Assembly (NCBI RefSeq): GCF_002813755.1
Contig: NZ_CP018061.1
Location: 1,230,001 to 1,294,000 of the forward strand
DNA from: Enterococcus mundtii
Lineage (GTDB): Bacteria > Bacillota > Bacilli > Lactobacillales > Enterococcaceae
Direction: 5' to 3'
Length of the DNA: 64,000 nt
In this document: positions 41,403-52,600 of the stretch, one piece after another
How the letters are laid out: each line of letters opens with the position of its first letter
Numbering within the stretch: position 1 is the first letter of the stretch
Translations under genes and position numbers: made by a program
The notes under the pieces: generated by a model
Seen by the model: only the letters and a program-made list of their open reading frames with translations
Database searches by the model: none
Told to the model about the DNA's origin: nothing

Positions 41403-44045
41403 ATGAAAAAATTAAGCAGTGCAGAAGTACGTCAAATGTTTTTAGACTTTTTCCAAGAAAAAGGACATACGATCGAACCTAGTGCTTCACTAGTACCGGT
41501 CAATGATCCAACCTTATTATGGATCAACTCAGGAGTGGCGACACTAAAGAAATATTTTGATGGGTCTGTTGTACCAGACAATCCAAGAATCACGAATGCG
41601 CAAAAATCGATTCGGACGAATGATATCGAAAATGTTGGGAAAACAGCTCGTCATCATACGATGTTTGAAATGTTAGGGAACTTCTCGATCGGCGATTATT
41701 TCAAAGAAGAGGCAATCCACTGGGCATGGGAATTTTTAACAAGTCCAAAATGGATGGCGTTTGATCCTGAGAAATTATATGTCACTGTTTATCCAAAAGA
41801 TACAGAAGCAAAACGTATCTGGCACGAAGAAGTTGGGTTATCTCTTGACCATATCGTGGATGTAGAAGATAACTTTTGGGATATCGGTGCTGGACCATGT
41901 GGTCCAGATACAGAGATTTTTTATGATCGTGGCGAAGCCTATAATGACTTGGAAGAAGATGATCCTGAAAACTATCCTGGTGGCGAAAATGAACGTTATC
42001 TTGAAATCTGGAACTTAGTATTCTCAGAGTTCAACCACAAACCAGATAATACGTTTGAACCTCTTCCACATAAAAACATTGATACGGGCATGGGCTTAGA
42101 ACGAATGGTTTCCATCGTTCAAGATGCACCAACCAACTTTGAAACAGATTTATTTATGCCGATCATCCATGCAGTTGAGCAATTGAGCAACAAAGTAAAA
42201 TACGGTGAGGATGCCTTAACTGATATTTCATATAAAGTAATCGCAGACCATATCCGCGCATTATCTTTTGCAATCGGTGACGGGGCATTGCCTTCAAATG
42301 AAGGACGCGGCTATGTGTTGCGCCGTTTGTTGCGTCGAGCAGTCATGCACGGAAAAAAATTAGGGATCGAGCAAGCTTTCTTATACCGTTTAGTGCCTGT
42401 TGTTGGCGAAATCATGGAGAGCTACTACCCTGAAGTGTTGGAGCAAAAAGAATTTATCGAAAAAGTCGTTCGTACGGAAGAAGAACGTTTCAATGAAACG
42501 ATCAACGAAGGTCTTGAGATCTTGAATCAAGTGATCAAAGAGGTAAAACAAGCAAACGGAACAACGCTTGCTGGAAAAGATATCTTTAAACTTTACGATA
42601 CGTATGGATTCCCAGTCGAATTGACAGAAGAAGTGGCGGAAGATGAAGGATTGAATGTCGATCACGCAGGCTTTGAAACAGAAATGCAGGCGCAACGTGA
42701 GCGCGCGCGTGCGGCTCGTAATACAGAAACATCGATGGGTGTTCAATCTGCTTTATTGACAGATATCAAAGTAGACAGCAAATTCATCGGTTATGACCAT
42801 ATTGAATCTGACAGTGAATTACTAGTGATCGTCCAAGACGAAACAATCGTCAGTGAACTATCGGATGGGGAAGCTCAATTGATCTTTGATCAAACACCAT
42901 TTTATGCTGAAATGGGTGGACAAGTAGCCGATCAAGGTTGGATCATTGATGCAGCTGGTGAAACAGTAGCTAATGTGACCGATGTTCGTAAAGCACCAAA
43001 TGGACAATTCTTGCATAAAGTAGAAGTCCTTTCTGAAATCAAAGAAGGAAACACCTATCATTTATTGATCGATGAACCAAGACGTAACCGAATCGTCAAA
43101 AACCATACGGCTACTCACTTATTGCACAAAGCATTAAAAGAAGTATTAGGCGATCATGCCAACCAAGCAGGTTCATTGGTTGCACCAGGCCATTTACGTT
43201 TTGACTTCACACATTTTGGGCAGATCACAAGTGAAGAATTGGCGAAAATGGAACAAATCGTGAACGAAAAAATCTGGGAAGCGATTCCTGTCGAAACCAT
43301 CGAAACAGATATCGACACAGCGAAAAACATGGGCGCAATGGCATTGTTTGGCGAAAAATATGGCAATGAAGTCCGCGTGGTCAATATCGGCGGTTGGTCG
43401 ATCGAATTATGTGGTGGTACGCATGTCGGTAATACCGAAAACATCGGAATCTTTAAAATCGTTTCTGAATCAGGGATCGGTGCAGGGGTTCGTCGGATCG
43501 AAGCGGTGACAAGTAAAGAAGCTTATGAATTGTTGGAAAGCGAAGAACAACAACTAAAAGAAGTTGCGGCAATCGTGAAATCACCACAATTGAAAGAAGT
43601 CGTAGCTAAAGCAGAACAATTGCAACAACAAGTAAGAGAACTACAAAAAGAAAATGAACAATTGGCAAGTAAGTTAGCCAACCAACAAGCAGGGGATATT
43701 TTCAAAAATCCAGAGACGATCAATGGCAAAACGATCATCACTGCGCAAGTTAAAGTAAAAGATATGAATCAATTGCGTCAATTAGCTGATCAATGGAAAC
43801 AAAAAGCAGTTTCAGATATTCTTGTCTTGGCAAACGAACAAGAAGGTAAAGTCAGCTTGTTAGCAGCAATGACACCTGAAGCAAATGAAGCAGGCTTAAA
43901 AGCCGGCGATTTGATCAAAGCAATCGCACCGAAAGTCGGCGGTGGTGGCGGTGGTCGTCCAGATATGGCGCAAGCAGGTGGAAAAAACCCAGCGGGTATC
44001 TCAGACGCATTGACAGAAGCAAAAACATGGTTAGAAAATAAATAG
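41403..44045 (+). CDS. alaS: Alanyl-tRNA synthetase
   Basis: Charges tRNA-Ala and edits mischarged serine and glycine. It is 880 aa, full length. It starts [22 protein letters not shown]. The class II core includes [23 protein letters not shown] and GMGLERM. The editing domain has HTATHLLH (about residue 568) and CGGTHV (about 670). A C-terminal coiled coil and a Gly-rich C-Ala domain end the protein. Regulated by the T-box leader directly upstream. The ATG has GAAAGAAGG upstream. Confidence 0.98.
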   Translation: MKKLSSAEVRQMFLDFFQEKGHTIEPSASLVPVNDPTLLWINSGVATLKKYFDGSVVPDNPRITNAQKSIRTNDIENVGKTARHHTMFEMLGNFSIGDYFKEEAIHWAWEFLTSPKWMAFDPEKLYVTVYPKDTEAKRIWHEEVGLSLDHIVDVEDNFWDIGAGPCGPDTEIFYDRGEAYNDLEEDDPENYPGGENERYLEIWNLVFSEFNHKPDNTFEPLPHKNIDTGMGLERMVSIVQDAPTNFETDLFMPIIHAVEQLSNKVKYGEDALTDISYKVIADHIRALSFAIGDGALPSNEGRGYVLRRLLRRAVMHGKKLGIEQAFLYRLVPVVGEIMESYYPEVLEQKEFIEKVVRTEEERFNETINEGLEILNQVIKEVKQANGTTLAGKDIFKLYDTYGFPVELTEEVAEDEGLNVDHAGFETEMQAQRERARAARNTETSMGVQSALLTDIKVDSKFIGYDHIESDSELLVIVQDETIVSELSDGEAQLIFDQTPFYAEMGGQVADQGWIIDAAGETVANVTDVRKAPNGQFLHKVEVLSEIKEGNTYHLLIDEPRRNRIVKNHTATHLLHKALKEVLGDHANQAGSLVAPGHLRFDFTHFGQITSEELAKMEQIVNEKIWEAIPVETIETDIDTAKNMGAMALFGEKYGNEVRVVNIGGWSIELCGGTHVGNTENIGIFKIVSESGIGAGVRRIEAVTSKEAYELLESEEQQLKEVAAIVKSPQLKEVVAKAEQLQQQVRELQKENEQLASKLANQQAGDIFKNPETINGKTIITAQVKVKDMNQLRQLADQWKQKAVSDILVLANEQEGKVSLLAAMTPEANEAGLKAGDLIKAIAPKVGGGGGGRPDMAQAGGKNPAGISDALTEAKTWLENK

Positions 44046-44078
44046 AAGCAAGCGTAGGTTTTTACTACAAATAAATGG

Positions 44079-44121
44079 CAAGCGAGTTTGGGCTGATTTC
44101 CCAAACTCGTTGCTTTATTTT
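44079..44121 (+). terminator. Terminator after alaS
   Basis: AAGCGAGTTTGGG pairs with CCCAAACTCGTTGCTT around a seven-base loop, followed by ATTTTC. Confidence 0.85.
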
Positions 44122-44212
44122 CATTGGCTCAACGGTTATTGCTATGTACACATTTATTGACAAATCAACAAAACGCTATAGGATTAGAGTAAAGCAAACA
44201 GGGGGAGATTCA

Positions 44213-44809
44213 ATGAATAGCAAAAACAAAACATTTCGGTTAGTACTTCGTGCCATTTTGTTAGCCATCATTATCGTTCAATCAATGATTCCATGGTTAG
44301 GCTTTATTCCATTAGGTTTTATTAGCTTGACGATCATCCATATCACAGTGATCGTAGCGGCCGTAGTATTAGGACCGAAAGATGGCATGTTGATCGGCTT
44401 GTTCTGGGGAATTGCGACGATCATCCGTGCCTACGCGATGCCAACTACACCCTTCGATACATTGGTTTTCACCAATCCAATCATCTCAGTTGTACCCAGA
44501 GTTTTAGTGGGACTCGTTGCTGGCTTTGTATTCCATTGGTTGTATAAGCGTTCATCGACGATCGTCGTACCGGCTGTTGTAGCTGGAATACTAGGCTCTT
44601 TAGTCAATACGGTCCTTGTTTTAGGATTGATGGGCTTATTTTATACGAATGCCACAGCTCAAGCTTATGGTGTCGATGCTTCGGTCTTGTTCAAGACACT
44701 TGCTGGAATTGCAGCAATCAATGGGATTCCAGAAGCTATCGGCGCAGGGATCATCACACCATTACTCGCCAAAGCATTATTTGCAGCAACACCTTTAAAA
44801 CCTGAATGA
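44213..44809 (+). CDS. ECF transporter substrate-binding (S) component
   Basis: A 198-aa integral membrane protein with about six membrane segments, the size and pattern of vitamin-type ECF S components that share a common EcfAA'T energising module. The Ala/Gly-rich opening AILLAIIIVQSMIPWLGFIPLG and the GPKDGMLIGLFWGIATIIRA loop resemble the pantothenate (PanT)-type group, but the substrate is not certain. The start is ATG 44213 after GGGGGAG. The upstream extension of the reading frame crosses the alaS terminator and is not coding. Confidence 0.85.
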   Translation: MNSKNKTFRLVLRAILLAIIIVQSMIPWLGFIPLGFISLTIIHITVIVAAVVLGPKDGMLIGLFWGIATIIRAYAMPTTPFDTLVFTNPIISVVPRVLVGLVAGFVFHWLYKRSSTIVVPAVVAGILGSLVNTVLVLGLMGLFYTNATAQAYGVDASVLFKTLAGIAAINGIPEAIGAGIITPLLAKALFAATPLKPE

Positions 44810-44847
44810 TATAAGATCAGCAATCACAGATAAAAGGAGTCACAAAT

Positions 44848-45987
44848 TTGGCAAAGAAACAAGAAACACTGACAGCAAAAGAACGAACAAAAAAAGCATT
44901 GATGGCAGGAGTATGGGGTCTGTTAACTAATGTGATCCTATTCGTTGCGAAATTGATGATCGGACTACTCTCTGGAAGTGTGTCAATCATGGCGGATGCC
45001 ATCAACAGTTTGTCGGATACCGCTTCTTCTGTTTTGACTTTGATTGGCTTCAAAATCGCGGCAAAACCAGCAGATCCGGAGCATCCTTATGGACACGAAC
45101 GTTTTGAATATATTAGTGGATTATTCGTGTCTCTCATCATCACGTACGTCGGATTCCAGTTCTTACACTCCTCAATTGAAAAAATCATCGATCCGGAAAA
45201 TATTGCGCTATCACCGATCATCTTTTTAGTTTTAGTCTTTTCGATTGCTTTAAAAGTTATTCAGGGGCGTATGTACAAGAGAACTGCAAAAATGATCGAT
45301 TCGGAAACCTTACATGCAACTGCCAAAGACAGTTATAATGATGTATATACGACATTTGCTGTTTTACTCTCAGCTTCTGTCGAATGGTTAACAGGTTGGC
45401 GCGTGGATGGCTATATTGGCTTCTTGTTAGCACTTTACATCTTGTACAGCGGCGTAATGATGTTAAGAGAATTCGTGTATGAATTATTAGGTAGCCGTCC
45501 CACTGTCGAACAGATCCAGGCGATGGAGGAGCAGCTGAATGGCTATACGAAAATCCTCGGTTATCATGACTTGTTAGTTCATAATTACGGACCAAATCAG
45601 CGCTTTGCTTCTGTTCATGTGGAAGTGGATGATCGGCTAGATTTAAATGAAGCGCACAAGATCATGGACATCATCGAAAAAGACTTCAAAAAATCTTTGG
45701 GTGTAGAATTAGTCTGTCATCTAGATCCGGTACCAGTTGATAATGAGAATTATCAAGAGATTCTCAATGAGTTGAAAAAAATCATCAATGAGACAGCAGA
45801 AGGCTTGAAAATCCATGATTTTCGCATGATCCATAAAGGCCAGATCCTACAATTTGATGTCGTTGTTCCTGAAGGTACACGTTTGTCAGATGAGGAATTA
45901 GAGCGCATGATGCGTATCCAAATAGAAAAGAGAGTTGGTGAGTATCATTTGGATATCACCTTTGACCATAACTATTTGCTTTTTTAA
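44848..45987 (+). CDS. Cation diffusion facilitator family metal efflux transporter
   Basis: Exports divalent metal ions (Zn, Mn, Fe or Co) in exchange for protons. It is 379 aa with a TTG start and AAAGGAG upstream. Membrane segment 2 carries SIMADAINSLSDT (metal-binding Asp residues), and segment 5 carries DSYNDVYTTFAV (second metal site). PYGHERFEYISGLF matches the CDF signature. A long C-terminal cytoplasmic ferredoxin-like domain follows (about 215-379), longer than usual with an extra C-terminal subdomain. It follows the ECF gene by 38 bases. Confidence 0.93.
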   Translation: MAKKQETLTAKERTKKALMAGVWGLLTNVILFVAKLMIGLLSGSVSIMADAINSLSDTASSVLTLIGFKIAAKPADPEHPYGHERFEYISGLFVSLIITYVGFQFLHSSIEKIIDPENIALSPIIFLVLVFSIALKVIQGRMYKRTAKMIDSETLHATAKDSYNDVYTTFAVLLSASVEWLTGWRVDGYIGFLLALYILYSGVMMLREFVYELLGSRPTVEQIQAMEEQLNGYTKILGYHDLLVHNYGPNQRFASVHVEVDDRLDLNEAHKIMDIIEKDFKKSLGVELVCHLDPVPVDNENYQEILNELKKIINETAEGLKIHDFRMIHKGQILQFDVVVPEGTRLSDEELERMMRIQIEKRVGEYHLDITFDHNYLLF

Positions 45988-46076
45988 CACTTTGCTTAAA
46001 AAAAGATATGGGCTGTTCTGTCATTCATGTGGACATCTGGCGCCATAAGATTTTAATAAAAGAGTTTGACTTAAAT

Positions 46077-46133
46077 AAAATAAGCAAAAAGCCTGAAAAT
46101 ATTTTTGTATTTTTGGGTTTTTTGCTTATTTTT
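46077..46133 (+). terminator. Terminator after the CDF gene
   Basis: Long stem AAAATAAGCAAAAAGCC / GGGTTTTTTGCTTATTTT, with an inner AT-rich loop and a trailing T-run. Confidence 0.85.
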
Positions 46134-46138
46134 GCAAG

Positions 46139-46630
46139 AAGGAATCTGGAATATCGTCACTTTATAGTTGGGAAAGGATAAAGGAGGATTAGACTAGATT
46201 TTCAGGTTATTTTTTTCTTGAACGAGGGGTTCCTTTTTGATTACATAAAATGAACATAGCTGGTGGCATCGTAGACGTGCAATAGAAAGTATCTTTTAAC
46301 AGATGTGTATTTTTAAAATTTATATTTCTTTACCAAATAATTTTGAATTCTATGAATAAAAACCAGATTTTTTTTTCTGGATCAAGAAATAATAGTAGTT
46401 GTTGTATAAATACTATCAAGTAATATAAAAATAAATATTTTGTTCCATCAATGATTTTTGAATTTTCAGTATTGACAATAGGAATAATAATGGATGTAGG
46501 TTGTGTATTTTAAGAAATAATGAGTTTCAATGATTCTTATCATTCACAAGGTAAAAATTCTTGTTGCAACGTTCAGCTGTTGCTGAAGTCTTGGAAGTCT
46601 GTCAATCGAATGAATTGAGGAGTGAATAAG
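46139..46630 (+). other. Long AT-rich leader upstream of the first giant protein
   Basis: About 490 bases without a credible ORF. It contains TTGACA at 46472-46477 with a loosely placed AT-rich -10 region, the palindrome AATGATTCTTATCATT at 46529-46544, a small hairpin TTCAGC/GCTGAA at 46571-46586, and GAGGAG before the ATG. The length and composition suggest that regulation acts here. Confidence 0.5.
46529..46544. promoter_or_regulatory. Palindromic candidate operator AATGATTCTTATCATT
   Basis: A 6-4-6 inverted repeat whose half sites ATGAT/ATCAT resemble those of Fur-family metal regulators. The spacing is not that of the classic 7-1-7 box, so this is only a candidate. It lies about 87 bases before the giant toxin-like gene. 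Confidence 0.3.
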
Positions 46631-49600
46631 ATGCCAATAGAAGATCATCGTAAACCAATAGGAACATTCAATAATAAAAGATATAAAAATTTCAACACAA
46701 AAGCCGAACAACGAATGGTCAACTATATTTCTAATCATTCTGGGAAACAACCAACAAGAGAAGGTCTTAAGACGGCGGTTGGAATGCTTTACGCATTCAG
46801 TCTGTTTCAAAATTTCAAATTAGAAGAAGAGATGCCAAACAAGCAAAGGGCTGTTCAAGAAGAGCGTGCTATTTTTGAGATGGATACTTTTGTCGTAACA
46901 GATGATTGGATCAATCATAAAGATGAAGTAGTCCACTCGTTAACCTCAAGTTCAACGTTCGATGGCGGAAAGACTTCCGATGTATTGAATAAAAACAGTA
47001 CACATGGTGGATTTGAACCCAAGATAAATACGTCAACTCCTTTGGCCGAAGCAGCACACTTATGGAGTTTAGAGGTTCATAAATTCGTACATGGTCTAGT
47101 TGAACTAGAAAATTGCACGACGACAAAAAAAGAAACAATCGGTCGGAAATGGGGATTATGGGAACAACCTCGAAAAGTACAAACTCACTTTAAAACCATA
47201 TGTAAAGTAGCAATTGCTAAATCTCAAAAGATAAATGAAAAGGACAAAGAGCATTCACCCCTCCTTCAACAATTCTATTTCAAAAAAATCCCCCCAACAA
47301 ATGCCAGAGACTACTTTGAATTAAAAGATATCGCGGATAAACTTAAAAATGTGTTTGAAGGATTCGCTGATGAATCTCACAACGATAATATTACTAAAAA
47401 AAATGAGACAGACAACACAAACGATAACTATTTTCACGATGTGACTGAAGATTATTGGTTCTATGTAGTTGATAGTTTTCGCTCATTTGTTCGTAACAAT
47501 CTATCGAATCCTAGTGCTGAGGAATCAGAAGGGGAACCTTCTCGTCCATTTGATGAATGGATAAAAGGTAAATCTGAGGGGATACCAAGAGGGCATGAAG
47601 AGATTGGTAAAGAGCGAAGAAATAATCATCTGATCGAACATTCTTTTTTTACGCATCCCTTACCTGTCAGGCTGCCATTATCAAATGAAGAAGCCGAACA
47701 AATTACAACGACTATCTGGCAATTAACGAGTAGATTTGCCGAAAGTGTTAGCACATTTTTTGATCAGAAAACAAATTTATTTGGTGTCGGTGCCACATCA
47801 CTTCCTTCTAATCGCATGACACCTGAACCTCTTTCGGAACAGATTCCCAAAATAGGCTTTACTTCTTATGAAGATATCCCTGAGAAAACGGTGGATAAAA
47901 TCAATCGTATTATCGATACATACTTGAAGAGACAACCTTTTCCAGATGTTGACTTGGAGCCTATGATGCCTTTTTGGTACGATCACGATGTGTATCAACA
48001 GCGTGCTAAAACAGATGAGGTCAATGAAGCGGTCAAAGATTTTATGGGGGATCTTTCTATTCAAGACTTGTTTATTCTAATCGATACCTGGGAACAAGAT
48101 AGATTTGCCTTTCACCTTGTCTTAGAGAAAAGAATCTCTCTTGCGCATCTTATTCTAAAAAAATATGGGGTACCAGATCGTGCATTAACTTATAGAGAAG
48201 CCATAGAAATTGTACTTCAGTGGCGAACAAACAATATTTTTAAAGGATTTACATTTATTGAAGTGAGTAGTGTGATGGTTCATTTGACGGCTCCTAAAGT
48301 AAAGATGAGCAATCTCACGACAACGGCACCACCAGTCTCTGATTTAGATCAAGTAAACAATATCAAAGAAATCCTGAAAAATAATCTGATGCCTGAAGGA
48401 GTAGTATTTCAAAATTTACCGATCTTTTATTATGAATATGATCTTTTTTTAAATCGAAACAAAACGATTGAGGTAAAAGAACTTCTTCATGAGTTCTTCG
48501 AAAAAAATAAAATTGCGAGCAAGGAAGAAGCTACAGCTAAAGAAATAATTGATGGTCTCAACGATTTTGTGGAGTCGGGTGGAACTTCTGATTTTTTGGA
48601 ACAAGAATCAAGAGAACAATTCATCACTTATTATATTATGAAAGCCTATGGGGTAAAAAATATTCGGTTAGGTGATCCCTATTTGCTAACTAAAAAAACA
48701 GCTGTGCAACAACAATTGCAAACGAATTTACTATTAGAAGGGTGTACCTACAAAGAAAATACAGAACAAACAGTTCATTATCAATTGTCTGCACCAGAAC
48801 TCCCCTATACTGAACAGCTTCAAGAACAAAAAAACATTAGTGGGATCATTTATAATGACTTCATAAATGATCAGGCAGCGACTATATCGAATGTTGAACC
48901 CATCAAGCCATATTGTTATGATTATCAGATTTTCAATCAACGTGAAAAAACACTAATGGTAAACAGAGAAGTCAGGATTTTTCTTATTGCAAAACAGTTA
49001 TCCCTTGGGTATGTGTCAAACAGTGAATTAGTGAGGAAAATGCAAAGTTGGGTGCTTAGCGCAGGAAACTACGAGGAAACTGTCCAAAGACAAAAAGAGG
49101 TAGCAGAACTACTCCTAAAGCATTACGGGATTGAATGGCGATTATTGACTGTCCAGGATGCACGGGTTTGTATTCTTCAATGGGAAGACAATAATGCTCA
49201 GTTAAATTACCTTATCAATGAGAGTCAAGAGAGTGACCTTAGTAATAAAAAAGAGAAGATCAATACATTTCTTAAAGAAAATCACCTACAAAAAAAAGCA
49301 GATGATTCCCAAAGTGTTCAGGCAACAAAGCATGTTGAAGATATACATAACCAAAAAGAGGAGACCAAGCGAAGAGTTGCTGATTTTCTCAAAGGACAAG
49401 GTAGGAGTTGGAACATGTCTGATTCCAGTGCGTTTGCACAAACAATTACTCATTGGGTGTTGTTAGAGGGGGCGACGATCGAGGTGATTGATCCAGTCAA
49501 AATCAAACAATTGGCACAAGTGATTTTGAACGAAAAAAATGATGGAGTCATCTCAGGCGCACATGCCGAGTTAACCTATACAAAATGGTTATTTGAAACA

Positions 49601-52600
49601 TTTGACTTCGACGATCCGTCACTTGAATTGTCAACGCCAACTGATGAAGATGTAATACCTGTCCACATTGATTTAACTGAAAATGAACAAACCGCGGGGG
49701 AACCACTAAATCTCAGTGTAGGCAAGGAACAATGGCAGAATAAAAATATACGTGTCCAGTTGAATCAGTTTTTTATTCAACAAGGGGTTGTTCCTTATGA
49801 TCAATCATCGGAACGAATACTTATATCTATGGGAAAGTGGTTGACACAAGATGGTGTTGGCATGGTATTTATGCCAGATAAATTTCAGGCCATCGCCAAA
49901 ATCATTCTAAAAGAACTGAAGATGTATGGCGGATCATCAGAAGATAAAATTTCTGCAAAAATTGCTGAAGCTACTGTCATGAGATGGGCGATTGAAAATA
50001 TATTAAGTGGCTCGGTCGAAGAATACATGATAAGAAAAATTCTCGACTCACCCGATCCATCAAGCTTTACGATTGGACAAGTCAGAAAATTTTTAGAGGT
50101 CGATTCGTTAAGAAAAGAGGGTGTTATCAATATCCATAGCCTTGTCGGAAGAGATAGCAGAGAAGAACAAATGTTAAGAAAAGATCAGGTGGTTTTTGAA
50201 AAACTATGGATAAAATTTATCGAAAAAATATTACCTAATTATTTTCTTGAGTCTAGCAAATTAGCCGATGATCTATCGATATCTGATTTTGGCTCATTGA
50301 TGCAACTAGCAGGAGCAAAACTGTTGGCAGATGCTGGTTATTTGTCAGAATTCAGCAATAAAGATGAGATTACACTTGGTAAATTTTTTTGCGATTCTCT
50401 TAAAATACAATCCATAAAGCAAATTGAAGGGTTACAATACCTCCTAACCCCAGCTTTACTAGCTACTGCTCAATTAGATCCTGAAGGATTAAGAGAGGCT
50501 TTAGAGAATGGTAATCATAAAGTTTATGCCTTACAAAAGTTTATCACTTTCTGGCAAGAAATGACGGAGACAATCGTTGAGAATGAAAAAATACTCTATC
50601 ATGAGGTGGGGGAATATGAGGACGCAGTTACCAACTGGCGCCGAAAAAAAGCACTGGCAGAAAGTGTGAATAAAGAATGCAACAAACGTTCAGGAAAAAA
50701 CAGATTATTATTAGACCAAGCATATTTATTAGGCTTACCACCTTGTCCCGATGTTTACCAACCACCAGATCTAGAGGAATGGTACACACAGCTAACGAAA
50801 GACGTAGCCGACGCTTTTTTCAAAGTAAATCAGCGATTTATCGGCACCGCTTTAAATGGTTTAGATCAGTCAGAGAAAAATTTTCTATTTTCAAACGAAA
50901 CACAGATTTATAGTGCAACGGCTGAACTTAGGCATCAGCAACATTACTATGCACCACCAGCTATTGGAGGAATTCCAATAGTCAATTTCGGTGAGCGTGA
51001 GAAATGGTTGGATACTAACTTGAATCTAGAAAAAACAGATCTTTTTGCAGCGATCCGTGGAGGGGAAGAACGTTTGTATGCTGTGAAGAGATTGGAACAA
51101 TATGGGGGATATATTTTTTATCGAGTAGATAAAGATCCGCTATTATATCTTAAATATGGATTGTTTGATCAAAAAGACCTTTGGCGCAATGGTTATAAGC
51201 AAAACAGAGAAAAAATCCGAATTGGTAAGAAAGACTTCACATTTTCTACAAAAATCATTCGGGAGCATGAACTAGGACAAGGCTTGGATCAAGCAAGACT
51301 GAGTATCGCCATCAGTCAAATACAGCGAGATCATTTCTGTCGCCAGCTATATGAGTTTGGAAATGACAAGTCCGTACCTGAACAAATTGGGGATGTGGTC
51401 AAACATATTATCCCTTTTTATGATTGTATCGTCGGAATCATTGATGAAAATGTCTCTGATGCGGTCATTTCGTGTACAATTGATGTGGTTTTCTTGATCC
51501 CTGTCGTTGGTCAAGTGATGGGACTAAGTACAAATTTTGCCCTGGGGATGGCAAAAGCCGCTGCAGAAAGTGGAGTCAGACACGCTATCCGTAATGGAAT
51601 GAGATTCACACCAACTCGTTTAGAACTAAAAGCGATTCTTAAAAGTACAGCACACTATGCAGATCCTGGATTTGAGTTAGTCACTGATGGAGCAAAGTTG
51701 ATACTTAAAGGATTTTCTGAATTGAGAAGTCAATGGTTCATTCCTGCTCATTTGAAACCTTTATTAACGAAGCTAGAAACTTTAACAAAAAAAATACCTC
51801 CGTTGCCTGATGATCATGTACGGGCACAGCTGCCTGGAAAGGGCCCCTACAGCATCGTGAGACGTGTGAAAGACTCGTTGTACATGCAGGTGATGAATCT
51901 AAAAGATGGTGATATTTTTGGGGGATATTTCACATTACATGGCAGTCAGCTCAGATCTTTTGAAGGGGACTTGTTTTATAATGAGGAGGAGATTCAGCGT
52001 ATAAACAGGCTCGCACATCAAGTGGATACTTCACAAATATTTGTAGTAGAAAAAAATTTGAACCCCAAAGGATATGGTGAAGGGAAGGTATACACTGTAG
52101 AGAAAAATGGAGAAGTCATTGGTTCATTCGTTCAAATGAATCAACAAAAGGTCCCAGTTCAAATCCATGCGATTGAAGGTCATGGCTTACGTTATGACGT
52201 ATATGAAGGAGAAAAATTGTTTCCTATACGATTTAACGGCGTAGGCTGGTATTTTGAACCGGATACTTCGCCAAGATTAGCGAAAGAAGTCAGCGACTAT
52301 GTGATCAGTCAACCAGAACAGTTTGAAAGTATAAGTAGCCCCACTACTCTTTCTCCACCCGATGAATATGGCTTGATGCATGCCTCCTCAGGTAGATCTT
52401 ATATCAAGGTGAACAATCGCTATATTCCATTAATTTTAATCGACCGAGAAAATCAACGATATCATCTTGTTAAGAAAAAAGTAACTAGACCGCTGATAAT
52501 CTTGAAATTTGATGAGAGACATAACTACTTCCGTGTTGAGACCCCATTAGAAAGAATGATTGCTGAGCCACACCATGCAATCTTAGCGGGTGGGAAGAAA

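Noticed and set aside
44157..44185. TTGACA ... TATAGG as promoter of the ECF S-component gene
   Set aside because: The spacer is only 14 bases, too short for a normal sigma-A promoter; left out as a feature.
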